Assembly: GCA_029531795.1 (NCBI GenBank)
Contig: JAPEIS010000004.1
Coordinates: 2,542,001-2,606,000 of the forward strand
Source: Sclerotinia nivalis
Taxonomy: Eukaryota; Ascomycota; Leotiomycetes; Helotiales; Sclerotiniaceae
Direction of reading: 5' to 3'
DNA: 64,000 nt
The notes below the pieces were generated by a model. That model did not search any database. It had not been told where the DNA came from and saw only the letters and a program-made list of their open reading frames with translations. The position numbers were made by a program, and so were the translations under genes. Below, one piece after another: positions 48,042 to 60,214 of the stretch (positions are counted from its first letter, which is position 1; every line of letters begins with the position of its first letter).

Positions 48042-49778
48042 ATGCATTTTTCAAAGAAGGCTCTGGCAGCCCTTATTGGGTCTGTGACTAGTGCAAATAG
48101 TGCGATCTTATGGGATGGTCGATTCGATTCTTCAACTATGGCGGATTTGGAGGCTTGGTCGTGGAGTAATGCCGTTGGTGATTATCAAAATTATATTGTA
48201 AGTACCTTGTATTCTATCTACAGCCGATAGAGTGATTTGAATGGAATCTTATAAAGAAATAGCACGGCACAAGTAACTTCACCAAATATGTTGCCCTCGA
48301 CAGTACTTACAAGAATCCTGCCGATTCCGGATCATCCCTCGGTGCCAAAATAACCCTTGACAGTACCTCATACTGGGAAGGTCAAAACATGCGTCGTACC
48401 GAATTGATTCCTCAAACCAAGGCAGCTATTGCAAGTGGAAAGGTCTACTACCATTTCAGTATGATGCATATGGAAGCCAATGCACCAAGCATCTATAGAG
48501 AACATCAAATTTGTTTCTTCGAGAGCCATTTCACTGAGATGAAGAGTGGTTGGATTAGTGGGGAGTCGGGTTCTAGTGATCCGCTTTTGAGATGGGATGT
48601 TAGTGGTAATAGTAAATGGAGTACTAACTGGACTGCTGGTGTGTGGCACAACGTTGCTTACGGAATTGTATGTTTGAATTTATTATCCCTTTATTCACTT
48701 ACTAATATACCCCCAGGATTTCTCCGCAGGCTCTGTTGAATTTTACCACTCCACTGGATCCGATGCTCTCACTCTCACCGTTCCAGCAGTTTCCGTATCA
48801 GCCTCCTCCAACGGTGCAGACTGGCACTTGGGTGTCCTCGAACTCCCCGTTACCGGTCAAACCGACGGAACCGAAGATTTCTATTTCTCCGGTGTATACA
48901 TTGAAAGTGGATCACTGACCACTAGTGTTGCCGGACCTGGCGGAGCCGTTGTCTCCAGTTCTTCTTCTGCAAGCACGTTAGTAGATTCTTCTTCTGTTGC
49001 TTTATCTAGCTCAGTACCTGTTGTGGAAGCTTCCAGTGTGGTAGCCTCTAGTGAAACATCAGTTCAAGCTATTTCTACTCAAGCACCAATTTCTTCTTCT
49101 ACTGTCCTTTCAGTTTCTCAATCATCATCTACTGCTATCCCAGCTCAACAATCATCATCAATAATCGCTTCATCCTCGACCACAACCAAAAAGTCCTGCA
49201 CCAAAAAAGTATCCCCCGGAACCACCATCGCCAGTATACCCCAAGTTTCCAGCCTTCCCAGCGCTTCTATCGTCGTATTCACATCAACCCAAGCCATCAC
49301 CTCCATTGAAATAATACCAACAACCATCTACGTAACAGCCGACGGCTCAACAATCCTCTCCACCTCCTCCATCTCCACAACCTATACCTCGCAGTCGACC
49401 ATCATAGCCAGTTCCTCTATTCTCCCCATCGCTGCCCCATCTACATTCATCACATCCAAAAAACCCTGCACGAAGAAAGCTTCTTCAGCAGCCCTCGCTT
49501 CTTCTTTATCTGGAAATTTAAATATAGCTTCTACTTCTGCTTCAGGAGTTCTAACGACTTCTAGTATTCCTCATACTACGCTTACGACGACGGTTACTCA
49601 GATCACTTCGACGACAGTGGCTTCTAGTGCGTCTGCTACTACGACCGCCGGAAGTGGCAGTGCGGGAAGTATTGCAAAGTATATGCAATGTGGAGGGTTG
49701 AATTGGACGGGGAGTGGCACTTGTGTTGCTGGGTGTACGTGTAAGGTGCAGAATGATTATTATTCGCAATGTCTTTGA
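48042..49778 (+). CDS. Secreted GH131 beta-glucanase with C-terminal CBM1
   Basis: Extracellular enzyme acting on beta-1,3/1,6- and beta-1,4-glucans. Exons 48042..48197, 48263..48667 and 48717..49778 give 540 aa. Residues 1-20 form a signal peptide. The catalytic domain starts at [20 protein letters not shown], a hallmark of family GH131, and runs through [47 protein letters not shown] and [10 protein letters not shown] (to about residue 255). A Ser/Thr-rich linker of roughly 250 residues follows, containing two KKPCTKK/KKSCTKK repeats. The last 32 residues are a fungal cellulose-binding module ([15 protein letters not shown] ... NDYYSQCL) with one cysteine more than the usual four. It lies tail to tail with the GH7 gene. 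The start is the only ATG placing the signal peptide correctly. Confidence 0.9.
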
Positions 49779-51173
49779 GTTTTGGGAAAGTCTTGACGAG
49801 ATGGGATGTCAAAAGAAGGGAGGTAGGAGGAAGGTGGTTTTATTCTTGTATATAGTTTGGAATTTGGGGGGGGGGGTGTGATTCGAACTGAATAGTCTGG
49901 TTATCAAGTATATACTATATATTTACTTACAGTATCATCTTTGTGAATGATTAACAATCGATGTCTACGAAGAGTATCGAATTTCCCTCCATCTTATAAT
50001 TACATCAATCCAATCTAACGTATGCGTATTTTGTTAAGCATCATATATTTTCGACTACAATATATTCGAATCCTCCTACAATCAAATAATTCCTCCCTGA
50101 CAAAACGAATGAAGAACAGAAAACCCTAAATTCTTTTATACGTCCGCATATATCGATACTTCTCAAGTCCAATATATTCAAAATCCACTCGTCTAATAAA
50201 AGCCTTGCAAAGAACTTGAAGAACACATGAATAACTACTCGAGTATTCACATCTAAGTATTCGAACACGGAAGTTCTATTATCAGATTGAACGCTCTCAA
50301 ACATTGAATTATATTCAATCATTCACTTCTCTTTTATACAGTTTATAAAAACTCGAGATCTTCAATTATTTAACTCTTTATAATCTTCCTGATATTAATT
50401 TACCCCCTTTATCTCTTTACTTTTTAATTTACAAAAATACAAATATAAAAAAAATCAAAGACTTAATATCTATCGATCTATTTATATCATATAACTATAT
50501 ATATTTCTATTTTTTATAAAATTGATCAATCGCAATTGAATACTAGAGGCGTTCGGATATTAAAGGTTTTCAAATAATAATAAAATAATAAAATAATAAA
50601 GAATTTGAATATTTGAAAGCGGGGAAAGTGAATGAAGATTGGGAAATTGAAGTTAGAGATCTTTTTGAGGGCAGGAGAGAAGGTTTTGAGGGAGTTAGAA
50701 ATGAGTTGGAAGTGTTCCGAAAGGAGATTGATAAAAGGTTAAAATGAAAATTGAAGATTGAGGGATTGGGATATTAGAATGTTGTGAGAGATTAAGAAAG
50801 GATAAAAAACTTCTATCAACTATCTATCTCTGGAGAAATTTCAAGGCATCACTCATTCGAGTCTTCAAATTTATTTCGAACAAATGAATAACACATCCAA
50901 CCAAAAACTCAAACGCCTCTCACACATCACCAAATCAAACAAAACAATCACTGACTGAAAAACCAATGACATGTATGAAAACCTCTTATTTCTACGTTTT
51001 CACTAATTTATATACCACACCAACTCTCAATTCTAATATATACAAAACAAGAACCAAAATCCTCAACCCGCCTTGTACAAAAAGGTGTACATTGCCTTTC
51101 ATCCTCTTCCATTCAATCAATAAGTTGTGCTATTCTAGCACAATCATTTTCTTTTCTCTAGATGTGCATCCAC
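49779..51173. other. Convergent 3' intergenic region of the GH131/GH7 pair
   Basis: About 1.4 kb of AT-rich sequence with a G-run at 49866-49876 and AATAATAAA words at 50575-50602. Expected to hold both 3' UTRs. No gene supported. Confidence 0.5.
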
Positions 51174-52995
51174 TTAAGAAGAAGCAACACATTGAGAGTA
51201 CCAAGGGTTTTGAACCACACAAGTACCCTCAGAGCAAGTCTCTCCACCAGTGCAGTTACCGTACAAAGGAACGGAACCAGATGAAGAAGCAGCGCTAGTA
51301 GCAGCAACTGGGGCTGATGTGGAAGTAGTGGCTGGTGCAGCAACTGATGTTACGAGGGTGCTGGATTGGCTAGCTTTGCTGCATTTTGGCTTGGTGGATG
51401 TGGATGCGACGATTGGAGCGGCAGAGGATGAAGCAATTACTGGGGCAGATGAGACGGCTGGGGCAGATGAGACGGCTGGGCGAGATGAAGCAACTTGTTG
51501 AGCAGTTGAGGAGGTAGAAACAATTGCAGCGACAGCTGATGAAGCTACGATGGGGGCGTGGGAGCTCGATGCAGGAACTGGAGAGGAGCTATCGGCTGGT
51601 GCTTTGAAGGTAGAACCGATAGGTCCATACTTGATGCTGGAGAATGTAACATAAGCAGATCCTGAAGCAGCCTCAACAGTAGCGGGGGCACCTGAAGTGG
51701 TAGCGCAAGATCCACGGGAGACACCTGGGGTAGAAGCATCCTTGGTGGTTGGGTAATCACTGTCAAGCCAGAGCATGTTTACGTTGTAATCATCCCAGAT
51801 GGAGAGAACAAGAACCATACCATCAGCCATCTTTTTACCCATAGCGGCCATACCACCCTTTTGAGTGAAGTAATCAGTGTCTCCGAAAGCGGTCTTTTGA
51901 GCACTGCAGAAGTCATCGGTAATGGAGTTTCCAGAAACACCCGAGATGTCGGAGCTTGGTTGTTCATAGACAACATCGTTTTGAACGTAGAAACGCTTGA
52001 TCTCAGTAAGGGTTCCGGTCTCAGTTCCGTCATCAGTGATGAATTGAGTAACGACGCTGAATGGCTTGGTGGTATCAATGGTCATTCCACTTCCATAGAA
52101 GGTGGTGTTACCCATTCTGTATGGGTTGAAATCACATCCATCTGCATCACAGACACCAGTGTTTCCAGCACAGTCATCACCGGTGCAAGCAGTTGGTCCG
52201 TCAACTGTGCATGCGTGAGGAGTAAGAGCCTGGGACATAGAGTTGGCTTCCCAGACATCGAACTCAGTGCAGCAGGATCCGATGTTACCGGTTCCAGAGT
52301 TAGCGCTGTTGCTATCGGGGACCCATCCTTCGTTGTTGGCCTAGTAAATTGTTAACAAGAGGTATGTATGAAAGATATCAATCAAAACTTACTCCGCCGC
52401 TGACGAACTTCATGTCTTGTGGACATTGAGCATCGCAATAACCGGTACCGTATTTGGCACCTGCTTTGTTGGTAGGGTACTTGGACATTCCTCCATCGGC
52501 GTCCATAGGAACGAAGTAAAGAGCACCGTTGAGACCGCAAGGAAGCTTGGAAACATCGACTGTGAAGGTGAACTCGTTACCCAAAAGAGCAAACTCCTTG
52601 TAGGTGGTCTCAGAGTCCATGAGGTATGTACGGGAACCAACATTGCTTCCAGTAACAAAGCTAAGCTTCAAAGAATCACCACTTGAGGTGATACCATATG
52701 TTCCCGCATAATCGGCACCATCAAAAGCACAGTTGGCGGTACATGTAGCAGCATCTGGGCAAAGAGTGGTATCCCAAGTGTTACCGGTATAACAGTTGGT
52801 GGAGCCGGAAGTGGAGTGAAGCCATCTCCAGTTGGCATCGAGGACAATGCTGTCGGCCTCATCGGTACAGGTTCCACCGGCGGCACACTTTTGAATTGTC
52901 AAGGGGGGGTGAGTTTCGGTTGTTAAAGTTCCTACTTGTTGAGCGCCGGCGCCGAGAAGGAAGGAGAAAGTTGCAAGCACAGCTGCGGAATACAT
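51174..52995 (-). CDS. Secreted GH7 cellobiohydrolase with short CBM1-like C-terminus
   Basis: Reducing-end cellobiohydrolase (Cel7A-like) that degrades crystalline cellulose. Minus-strand exons 52393..52995 and 51174..52340 give 589 aa. The signal peptide is [18 protein letters not shown], cleaved before [15 protein letters not shown], the standard mature GH7 start. Catalytic residues sit in [12 protein letters not shown]: Glu227 (nucleophile), Asp229 and Glu232 (acid/base). Further GH7 landmarks are NALYFV-like [38 protein letters not shown] and LVLSIWDDY, with [10 protein letters not shown] near the domain end. A Ser/Ala/Val-rich linker of about 120 residues carries repeats ([11 protein letters not shown]). 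The final 32 residues ([20 protein letters not shown] then WYSQCVASS) look like a CBM1 lacking part of the usual first loop. An upstream in-frame extension exists but the signal peptide fixes the ATG at 52995. The promoter lies above 52995. Confidence 0.93.
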
Positions 52996-54725
52996 CTTGA
53001 ATGAATGTGGGATGCAAAAAAAGGAATGTGAGTTGCGAAAGAGCGACAAGTGTAAAAGAATGTAGAAAAGTACAAGACTGTGATGAGATGAGTGAGAAAG
53101 TTTAATACATCGAGGTACTTCACACCTTATATATTCTTTTTCATTCCCCAAAAGTACATGGAGTTACTTGACAAGGAGCGGATCCATATCACCTTATCCG
53201 AAATAAACTTCTTAGAAATTTACTAGGGCATTGAATGGACGGAGATAATAATTCACTCGCCTTGTCCAGTTAGCCAACCGCTCGACATTCATCAAGGTGA
53301 AAACAATATATGAAAGATCCTACGATTCTTACCGGAAACGGGTTGAAAAGAATGACCAGCATGATTTTTGACAAGCAAAATTACAAGCGAACTAATCATA
53401 ATCATTAATGAAGTGGATGAAATTGTGAGCGAGATGACAAGGCTCGATGTGATGTTTCCAAAGCAGTCGGTTAACTTTATTTGAGTCCGAGTTATGGAGT
53501 AATATTTCGATTTTGACTCCACCGAACGAGATCCTTAATCAATTTTCGAAATGAGTTCTAAGTTTAAGTTGTTGACCCCGCAGAGCTTTTTAAACGATCG
53601 GATAAAACATGCTTGTTCTCTATGCGATCTGCTGGTGAGACCAACCGGCTAGGTCTTCCTGTAGCGGTTATGCGAAAGACGTTAGCTTTTTCCGTTTCAC
53701 TTATAGAGAGCACTACTCTATCGGACGTGCTTAGCCTACTTCGTCCGATAATCCGATGTCCATCTGAAACAAAAAGCCGTTTCAATTTTCCCTATTGGAG
53801 AATAGACGCGCTCGCATTTTCTTCCAATTTCGCTTCCAATGGCATTTTGGTTTTGAATAGAAAAGTTGGGAGTGGCGTGGGTAGGATAGTAGATAAGTTC
53901 ATCGAATGAGCGAGATCCTTATAATATCTTTCAAACAAGCCGGATCAAAAATGAATAAATGAAAATAGATTAATTGACACTATTCGGGCATCGAACCATG
54001 TCTCCAATATCGAATTTGGTTGCCTTGAAGTGAATTGAATTGATCGAATCAAGAAATATTTTGTGTGTTGAGACGGGAGTTGGTGATGAAAGTACGTGTG
54101 GGGTACAGTTAACCTTAGCTTTGTATTACACGTGCTCTAAGTTTTACTGTGATGCCAACACTTTGAGCCACAACGCCACAACGCCACACCCAGCCCTCAC
54201 CGATTACTTAGAGATTCTTCAGGAGAGAGAGGCATTCAATTTTTGGTAACTCCCTTACTAGGTGCTTCCTCACAGAACACTACCTTGCCATATTAGACCT
54301 CATTCGAGAATCAATATTTCATTTCCATTGAATGTCCATCCGTTAAATTAAACCAATCAACAACAGCAAATAACTTCCAATTCGATGACAAACAAAGTGG
54401 GTCCGTTCATCTGTTCGTTCCTTTTCGACCTTACTCTAGATTAAAGGAGAACCTGGTAATGCTTACTAGGTACTTGTGCCTAGGTAATTGTTTGGTTTAT
54501 AGTGGTACTCCCTAAGTACTCCGTATGATGTAAGAATTTAAATGGACAATCCATAATCGTTTGAAGTGTGACGAGACAGGGGAAGTTTGCATGACGGTGA
54601 AGAACGGTATTCCATGGAGCCGCCTTGTATATGTTCTGGCATGTAGCATCCGGAACTCAAATTGTGAATTGGGATTTCACACGTCATTGAGATGTATAAC
54701 TAATTAACATGTTCACATTCACATG
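52996..54725. other. Intergenic: GH7 promoter and unexplained frame
   Basis: Bases 52996-53280 are the GH7 leader/promoter. At 53564-53909 overlapping frames of 73 and 98 codons on opposite strands have somewhat higher GC than the surroundings, but I see no family motif, so coding is not claimed. One TACTCCGTA word lies at 54517-54525. A B-box-like word at 53986-53997 is discussed under rejected items. Confidence 0.45.
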
Positions 54726-55794
54726 TCAATGAAAGGCATCAGGAAAACCGAGGAAGTATTCTATATTTGGTTTTGCCTGAGACCTTGTTGGCGGAGTGAA
54801 GCGCTGCTTGATTCCTCTTTTTGAAAGGGCATGCGATGTGTTATCCCTAGAGGTATGTACTATGTCGGGATCAATTTTGTAGTACCTGCATGCATATACA
54901 TAGGAACGCCAAAGGCGTAAGAAAATGTCCGTGGCGTATGTGGAAGTCGAAGTCGAGGGCCAAAAGGAAAGATGGAAGGCGGGCGAGATTGGATTGTCCG
55001 AAATTCGAGGCAAGTTGAGCCGGTTGTGATCGGTCATTGACTCTGATCCCTGGTGATAGTCTAGACCTGAGTTAGCTTGAAGAATTTTTGTGGTCCTTGG
55101 TAGTAGAATCAAGTTCAAGAGCCGACGTACCTTTAAACCCCTGTGTGAGAAAATAAAATAAAAAGGAGAGAGTCTTCTTCGTCTGTAACTGAAAGGTGAT
55201 CGTCCAATAAGTTTACCGGGCTTCTGTTCTGCCGACGATTTGAACGCTTAGCAATTGGCTTATAATTATTGAACTCGACAGCTTTCCGCTTGGTACCGAC
55301 AATTTTCAAAGGGCTCGCCAAATTACTATCAAACTTTTTGGGTATATCTTGAAGTTTTTGAACTATATTTCTGCCCTGAACCGAATGTTCTGAAGTCGTA
55401 TTACCGTGGATGAGAGTAATATGGAATTTGTTAAACGCTGCTGGGATCGTCGAAGTTATGTGCGGCTCTGGATATTGGTCGGCTTCCTTCATTTCCGATC
55501 CTTGAATGAAATCAATAGAAACATACCTTGGGAAGAACCAGCATTTCATTCCTAAGCTCATATTGATCTTGTCTGATGAATGAGCTGCCATAGTTGCCTT
55601 GGGATGTTTTCTTCGCCTTTAAAGCAAATTTTAGTATCGGAATGAACAGGAATACACTATAGATTGGTTGGAGATATGGTTGAGCATACGTTCGAAAGTT
55701 GAATCTGCCTCTGCGTCTCACTGTCAATATTATCAAGCATATCTTGGAGTGAATGTTTTCTCTGCATTTTGTCGTCCACTGAAGGACGACGCAT
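54726..55794 (-). CDS. Possible small multi-exon hypothetical gene
   Basis: A chain of plausible exons on the minus strand begins at ATG 55794 (context CAACAATGCG). Exon 1 is 55690..55794 (MRRPSVDDKMQRKHSLQDML...), ending at GTATGC. Exon 2 is 55527..55616 (AKKTSQGNYGSS...). Exon 3 starts at 55486 after a 40-bp intron, which is short even for fungi. Exon 3 can run to a stop at 55133 (182 aa in total), or splice from GTAAAC via a CACACAG acceptor to a 10-bp exon and on to a frame ending at 54726. The peptide has basic and phosphosite-like motifs (RRPS, RKHS) and a possible nuclear signal KRSNRR. I do not recognise a family. It could be real and fast-evolving, or a decaying gene. Confidence 0.35.
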
Positions 55795-57617
55795 TGTTGA
55801 TTGATGTGGAAGAAAGGTGCTATTGGAGACGTCGATCTGTATGGCACACCAAAAGTATGCTCCAATTTTAAGAAGCCAAATGGAACCTTCGACAAGCCGC
55901 GAAGATGTTGCAAAGAAAAAGGAAGTTGTGGTGATGAAGTAAAGATGAAACATGGTTGTGAAAGTAGAGTTGAGCCTTGAAGAGATTCTAAATGTTCAAA
56001 GGTAAAAAGAGCCTAGGCAGCGAGAAGGTTGAAAGCCCGCTAGAGATATTCGCTTTGTTTACCTACTTTCTTCTTTTCAATTTGTCAGTAAGCAGGAGAG
56101 AAAATATAGACGTGGAAAACGAGATACCGAAGGGTGATTATTTCGAGTGGTCGTCTCAAGTCTTCAATGGTTGGGATGAGCGAAGTGAGCCGCGTGTATG
56201 CACGAGAAGTATCTTAACAAGGTAGGTAGTTACCTTGGTATAAAATGATATGTTCGTGGATTTTTGAACAAAATTCACACTCATGGAGTGTGGGGCATGT
56301 TCGGAGAGGCCCTCATAGTCAACTCGAGACTGAACGCCAATACCAAATCAAGGTCACCATAAGAGAGCATTGGGCACAGAACGTGCATTTTATGTTTAAA
56401 TCTGTGCTCTTTTGATTGCGGTCATATAGGCAATGTAGAGATTGACATAAATACATTGCTACCATAATTGGTTCTCTAGCATTAGAATTTTGAATCTGAC
56501 CCAAACATTCAGAGTAAAAGCCCCCCATCGCTACCACAAGTATCTTAACTAATCAGTAAAGGCTATATTGACTATGATTTTCGTGGGTATGTCAAGGATC
56601 TGAGATGAATTTTTGTCGACAGCAACAGGAAACCGAAGAGTATGAACTTCTTCGTCTTTCGAAACAACACGGGATGGAGAGGGAACCTCTTAATTTTCGT
56701 TCGTAGCAACAAGAGGCTCGTATTTGGTTTGGATGATGCTTCAACGCCGTTTTGAGCTCATTCTCGGATGCGCAGTAGGAGCTGGGTTTAACAGGTAGTT
56801 AACGGTTTTTGGACTTTACGAATTTTGGTGGAGCGTGGGTAGAGGAGAGACTGTTGGTGAACCGGCTTCAGGCTGAGGAACAGTATCCTAATTGACATCA
56901 AAACATAGTCGTTTCCACGATAGGGCTTTTCACAAACATAGCTTGGGAGGAAAGCGCGGGAGTGGTGAGCCTGCACTACACAGGTCTTCCGGCGCAACTT
57001 TGATTTTTACCTCTCAAATTGCATTAATATGTGATAGTTTCTGATGATTGGTCCGATCGTAGACATACTTGCTCTGCTTTTCCAGAAGTTTCTGGCTCTC
57101 TTAAATGACACGGCTCACATCATTGTACATTTGTGCAATGACAGGTTTATCATCACCATCTTGTTCCCAGCTTGGATAGCATCACCAATTATCTTCAACT
57201 GTTTATTCTGACCTGACAGCCCGAAGTCTGATTGGGATCAAGCTTGTACTGATACTTCTGACTGGTAATCAAAGTGCAAATTTCCCTTGGGAAGAAGCCT
57301 ATTTTCTCAATTTCTATAAAAAGGATCCACCAAGACCTGAAAAGGATATTGTCCTCGAGACCTCTAAGCACTTCACCCTATAAGAGCTTCGTGTTCAAAT
57401 GCCTCCTTACCGGTATCTTTACCATATAATCATATTTCAGCTGCCAACAATGCCTTTGCTGACCTGGAAACCATAAAATCTTGACTCAATGTCTGAATAA
57501 TGAATAAATAGAAGTGAAACCAGCGTGTCTATCCATGGAAGCTCTGCAGACAAGGTTATGTTCATATTCGAGTATAACAATTTGAATGGGATTGATGATA
57601 TTAATGATTTCAATTAG
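55795..57617. other. Intergenic, nothing recognised
   Basis: Short frames only (69-77 codons). No repeats of note and no motif in either strand. Bases 57100-57600 might include decayed coding sequence leading into the relic at 57618, but no continuous frame is seen. Confidence 0.4.
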
Positions 57618-57908
57618 TGTAGGATTCCCTATATAAATTCATCAATTCAATCAGTTAAGCCAACTCCATCAACACAGCCAGTTCACCCAGTTCACCCAGT
57701 TCACCCAGTCCAACCAGTCCAACCAGCTCAACCAGCTCAACCAGCTCAACCAGCTCAGTCAGTTCAGCCAGTTCAAGTAAAGAAGACAAAGGATAAGAAG
57801 AAGAAACCAAAATCTAAATCCAAATGCAAATCTATCAGACAACAACAAAAAAAGGAAAAGAGATACAATGAGTTTATCGCTAGAAAGTATACTGAAGTAT
57901 CGAATTAG
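57618..57908 (+). pseudogene. Coding relic or terminal exon with PVH/PVQ/PAQ repeats and basic tail
   Basis: A frame of about 96 codons without any in-frame ATG. It opens right after a splice-acceptor-like AATTAGTGTAG. A 9-bp tandem repeat encodes [18 protein letters not shown] and so on (57680-57775). It is followed by a very basic segment ([18 protein letters not shown]) and then [18 protein letters not shown] before the stop at 57908. Codon-phase repeats plus a charged tail look like the C-terminus of a real protein whose upstream exons are lost or unrecognised. No family call. Confidence 0.4.
57680..57775. repeat. 9-bp coding minisatellite
   Basis: About ten tandem 9-bp units of the form CCAGTTCAC, CCAGTCCAA or CCAGCTCAA. 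The unit length is a multiple of three, so the frame is kept. Neighbouring units are more alike than distant ones, as expected from slippage. Confidence 0.9.
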
Positions 57909-58112
57909 CTGGTAACCCAGACAGTGTCGCAAATTTGGGCGGAGATGATGATGAGATGAATTGATGGATATACTACTATCAAACTTGTGTTATCCAAAGT
58001 ATAAGTAGAAAAAGCTTCAATTCAAAAAGCTGAATCGGAAATCAGTAGTTTTATCTTTAGTGATAATAAAGCGATGAAGATTGATGTAGAATAAAAATAC
58101 TATCAAAACGTT

Positions 58113-58265
58113 TCATCTCATTGCATCTACAATATCGTCAACATCTTCGGCCTCAACTTCCTCATCCAAATCTGCCAATGTACCTCTGACCGGCTCATCC
58201 TTGACAACTATTAATCCAAGGAAGTTATTTGTAGGAAGGTAAGCTCGGACATTGAAGAATGCCAT
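58113..58265 (-). pseudogene. Short ORF with EF-2 domain IV-like motif and acidic C-terminus
   Basis: A 50-residue frame starts MAFFNVRAYLPTNNFLG. The stretch FNV(R/K)AYLPxN resembles domain IV of eukaryotic elongation factor 2. It continues with LIVVKDEPVRGTLADLDEE and ends in a Glu/Asp-rich tail. Upstream, a possible acceptor (TTTAAG) precedes the frame. It is too short to be a functional EF-2. It may be a relic, the last exon of an unrecognised gene, or chance. Low confidence. Confidence 0.25.
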
Positions 58266-60214
58266 CTCATTTCGTTGTCGAACTTAAACTCATATATTCA
58301 GAAGTATACATTCACAAGTGTCATGAGGTCTTTCAATTCGAGAGATGATTCGATTGTCTGAACCCAGATCCAAAGAATGGAGAGTATCATGAGGCATAGA
58401 TATTTAAGCTCGGCTGGCTACTGAAATTGACTATCTAAACGAGATCGTATAATTAACTAGGCACGACACAGAAATAAAAGATTGCGAATGGCATCGCCCT
58501 AGACCCTAACGGTTTGGGAGACATGGAACGAGCGATCTCATGATGATTTGGAATACAGCTTTGGTGTAATATTCACGGCGGATAGCGTAGAGTAAGATGT
58601 TGATGTGAAACATGGCTTGTCGAAATGAAAAGTGGCAAGAGGACAGTTGAGCTCGAAGGGATGGTCATTGGAAGGGGGCGGCTGCGGGATAAAATCTATA
58701 ATTGTGTTTAGTGAAGAGGGTGTCGGGTTGGGTTGATTACCCGGGTGTTGTGAGGTCTCGGCTGGAAAAAATGGATGAAGATCAATTCGAGATGGGATGG
58801 GAGCAGGCAAATAATAAGCTACCGACGGACTGCGATCCCGAAAAGTCTCACTTCACCATTTTCGAACCAGATCTTTGAATACTTCACAAATTCCGAATAG
58901 TAACAGATCTAGTCCGATGCACCTATCAGACTACCCCCAGATACGATGGGCCAGAAACCATGTCGAAAAAAGAGCTATCTTTGGCACATGTTATGAGTAA
59001 GTTGCTTCAAAATGATGGGAGGATAGCATATATGTACAAGTTGAGGTTATGTAGTCACTAAATTCACAGTTCAAAAAATATTAAGAGCTACCTAGGAACG
59101 TTCACGATGATGATGATGATTACCACAAAGTCGGATCCTTGACCGGCACTTCCATCTCGGCACGGGAGTATCAACTCAATTTTGAATGAGACAAACACGT
59201 GACTTTTGAATGCCGAATGAGGAAGTTCCTTTCAACCATATGAGATTGGCCCGTTAGAAAGCTTGCAAGCTTGACGGAGGGAGCAAGACCATAGCAAACG
59301 TGAATATAGCACGAGGAATATAACAAATAACCAATACATGTGACTCTCAGCTCACAAACATTGAAATGTGGCCTCCTTTTTAAAGGGGAAAACATGAATC
59401 AGTGTACATAGTGGCCTTATATCAGATTCCACCACCTTATTTTGATGTACCAATCATTCTTCGTACTATTCCGAGTAAACTCCAAACGGGTCAACGGTGA
59501 ATTGCAAATCTGCGTGGTTGGCGTGTTCATATTGACAACAACTTTGTTCGTTGTTGGCCCTGCCCAGAATGTTCTAGAGTAGGCATGAGTTGGTACAAAA
59601 CGTCCCGTCTTTATGCTGGACGTGTACGGTCTCATTCTATTGGGGGAGGTTGGAGACAGAGTCTTGAATTCTTATACTGTAGATTGGATAAAATGAACAA
59701 TTCTTTTGATGACATTGATACTAATATAAATATAAATAAAAATTAGACAGAGTAAATGGTTGGCTGTGGTTAATCATCCATTCCCCGGGTTTTTTGTGTG
59801 TGGTCGAACAGCTTACTAATAGGAATCTTTTATCGGTGGTTTTATCGAGTCTTCCACACGGAAGGACTCGAAGTGCAAGGTCCTTAACCTATCTGGGATT
59901 TCAGCCTCTGATAAACTTTAATGCTTAATTCTACACAACGAAAGAGCTATCAACCACCCCATACCTTCTACTAATCTCAACACATACATTTCCGGTGTGC
60001 AGGTTTCGCCCTTCACAATTTGCTCTACATCAAAACATCGAGGTAACACCCAGTCGCTATCGCAGATAACTTTTTATTGAGCGCGGGCGCTACATCACAA
60101 CCCCATTTTGAACGCCACTGCATGATCTGTCAAGAATTCTTTCCCTTGACAAGTTTCCCAGGATCGCCCATCAACCCGTCGCAACTCCATTGAAACTTTT
60201 AATAGCTTCTCCAA
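58266..60214. other. Intergenic region upstream of the Barentsz-like gene
   Basis: About 1.9 kb. Frames of 72-90 codons on the minus strand (58538-58810, 59171-59395, 59417-59635) have no recognisable motif. A short GATGAT run lies near 59108. Bases 59930-60214 are CT-rich and form the likely promoter/leader of the next gene. Confidence 0.45.

Noticed and set aside
53564..53909. Opposing 73- and 98-codon frames
   Set aside because: Slightly GC-richer than the surroundings but no recognisable domain, start context or splice pattern, so not called as a gene.
53986..53997. B-box-like word GGTTCGATGCCC on the minus strand suggesting a tRNA
   Set aside because: No A box, no acceptor stem and no anticodon arm can be formed at the right spacing.
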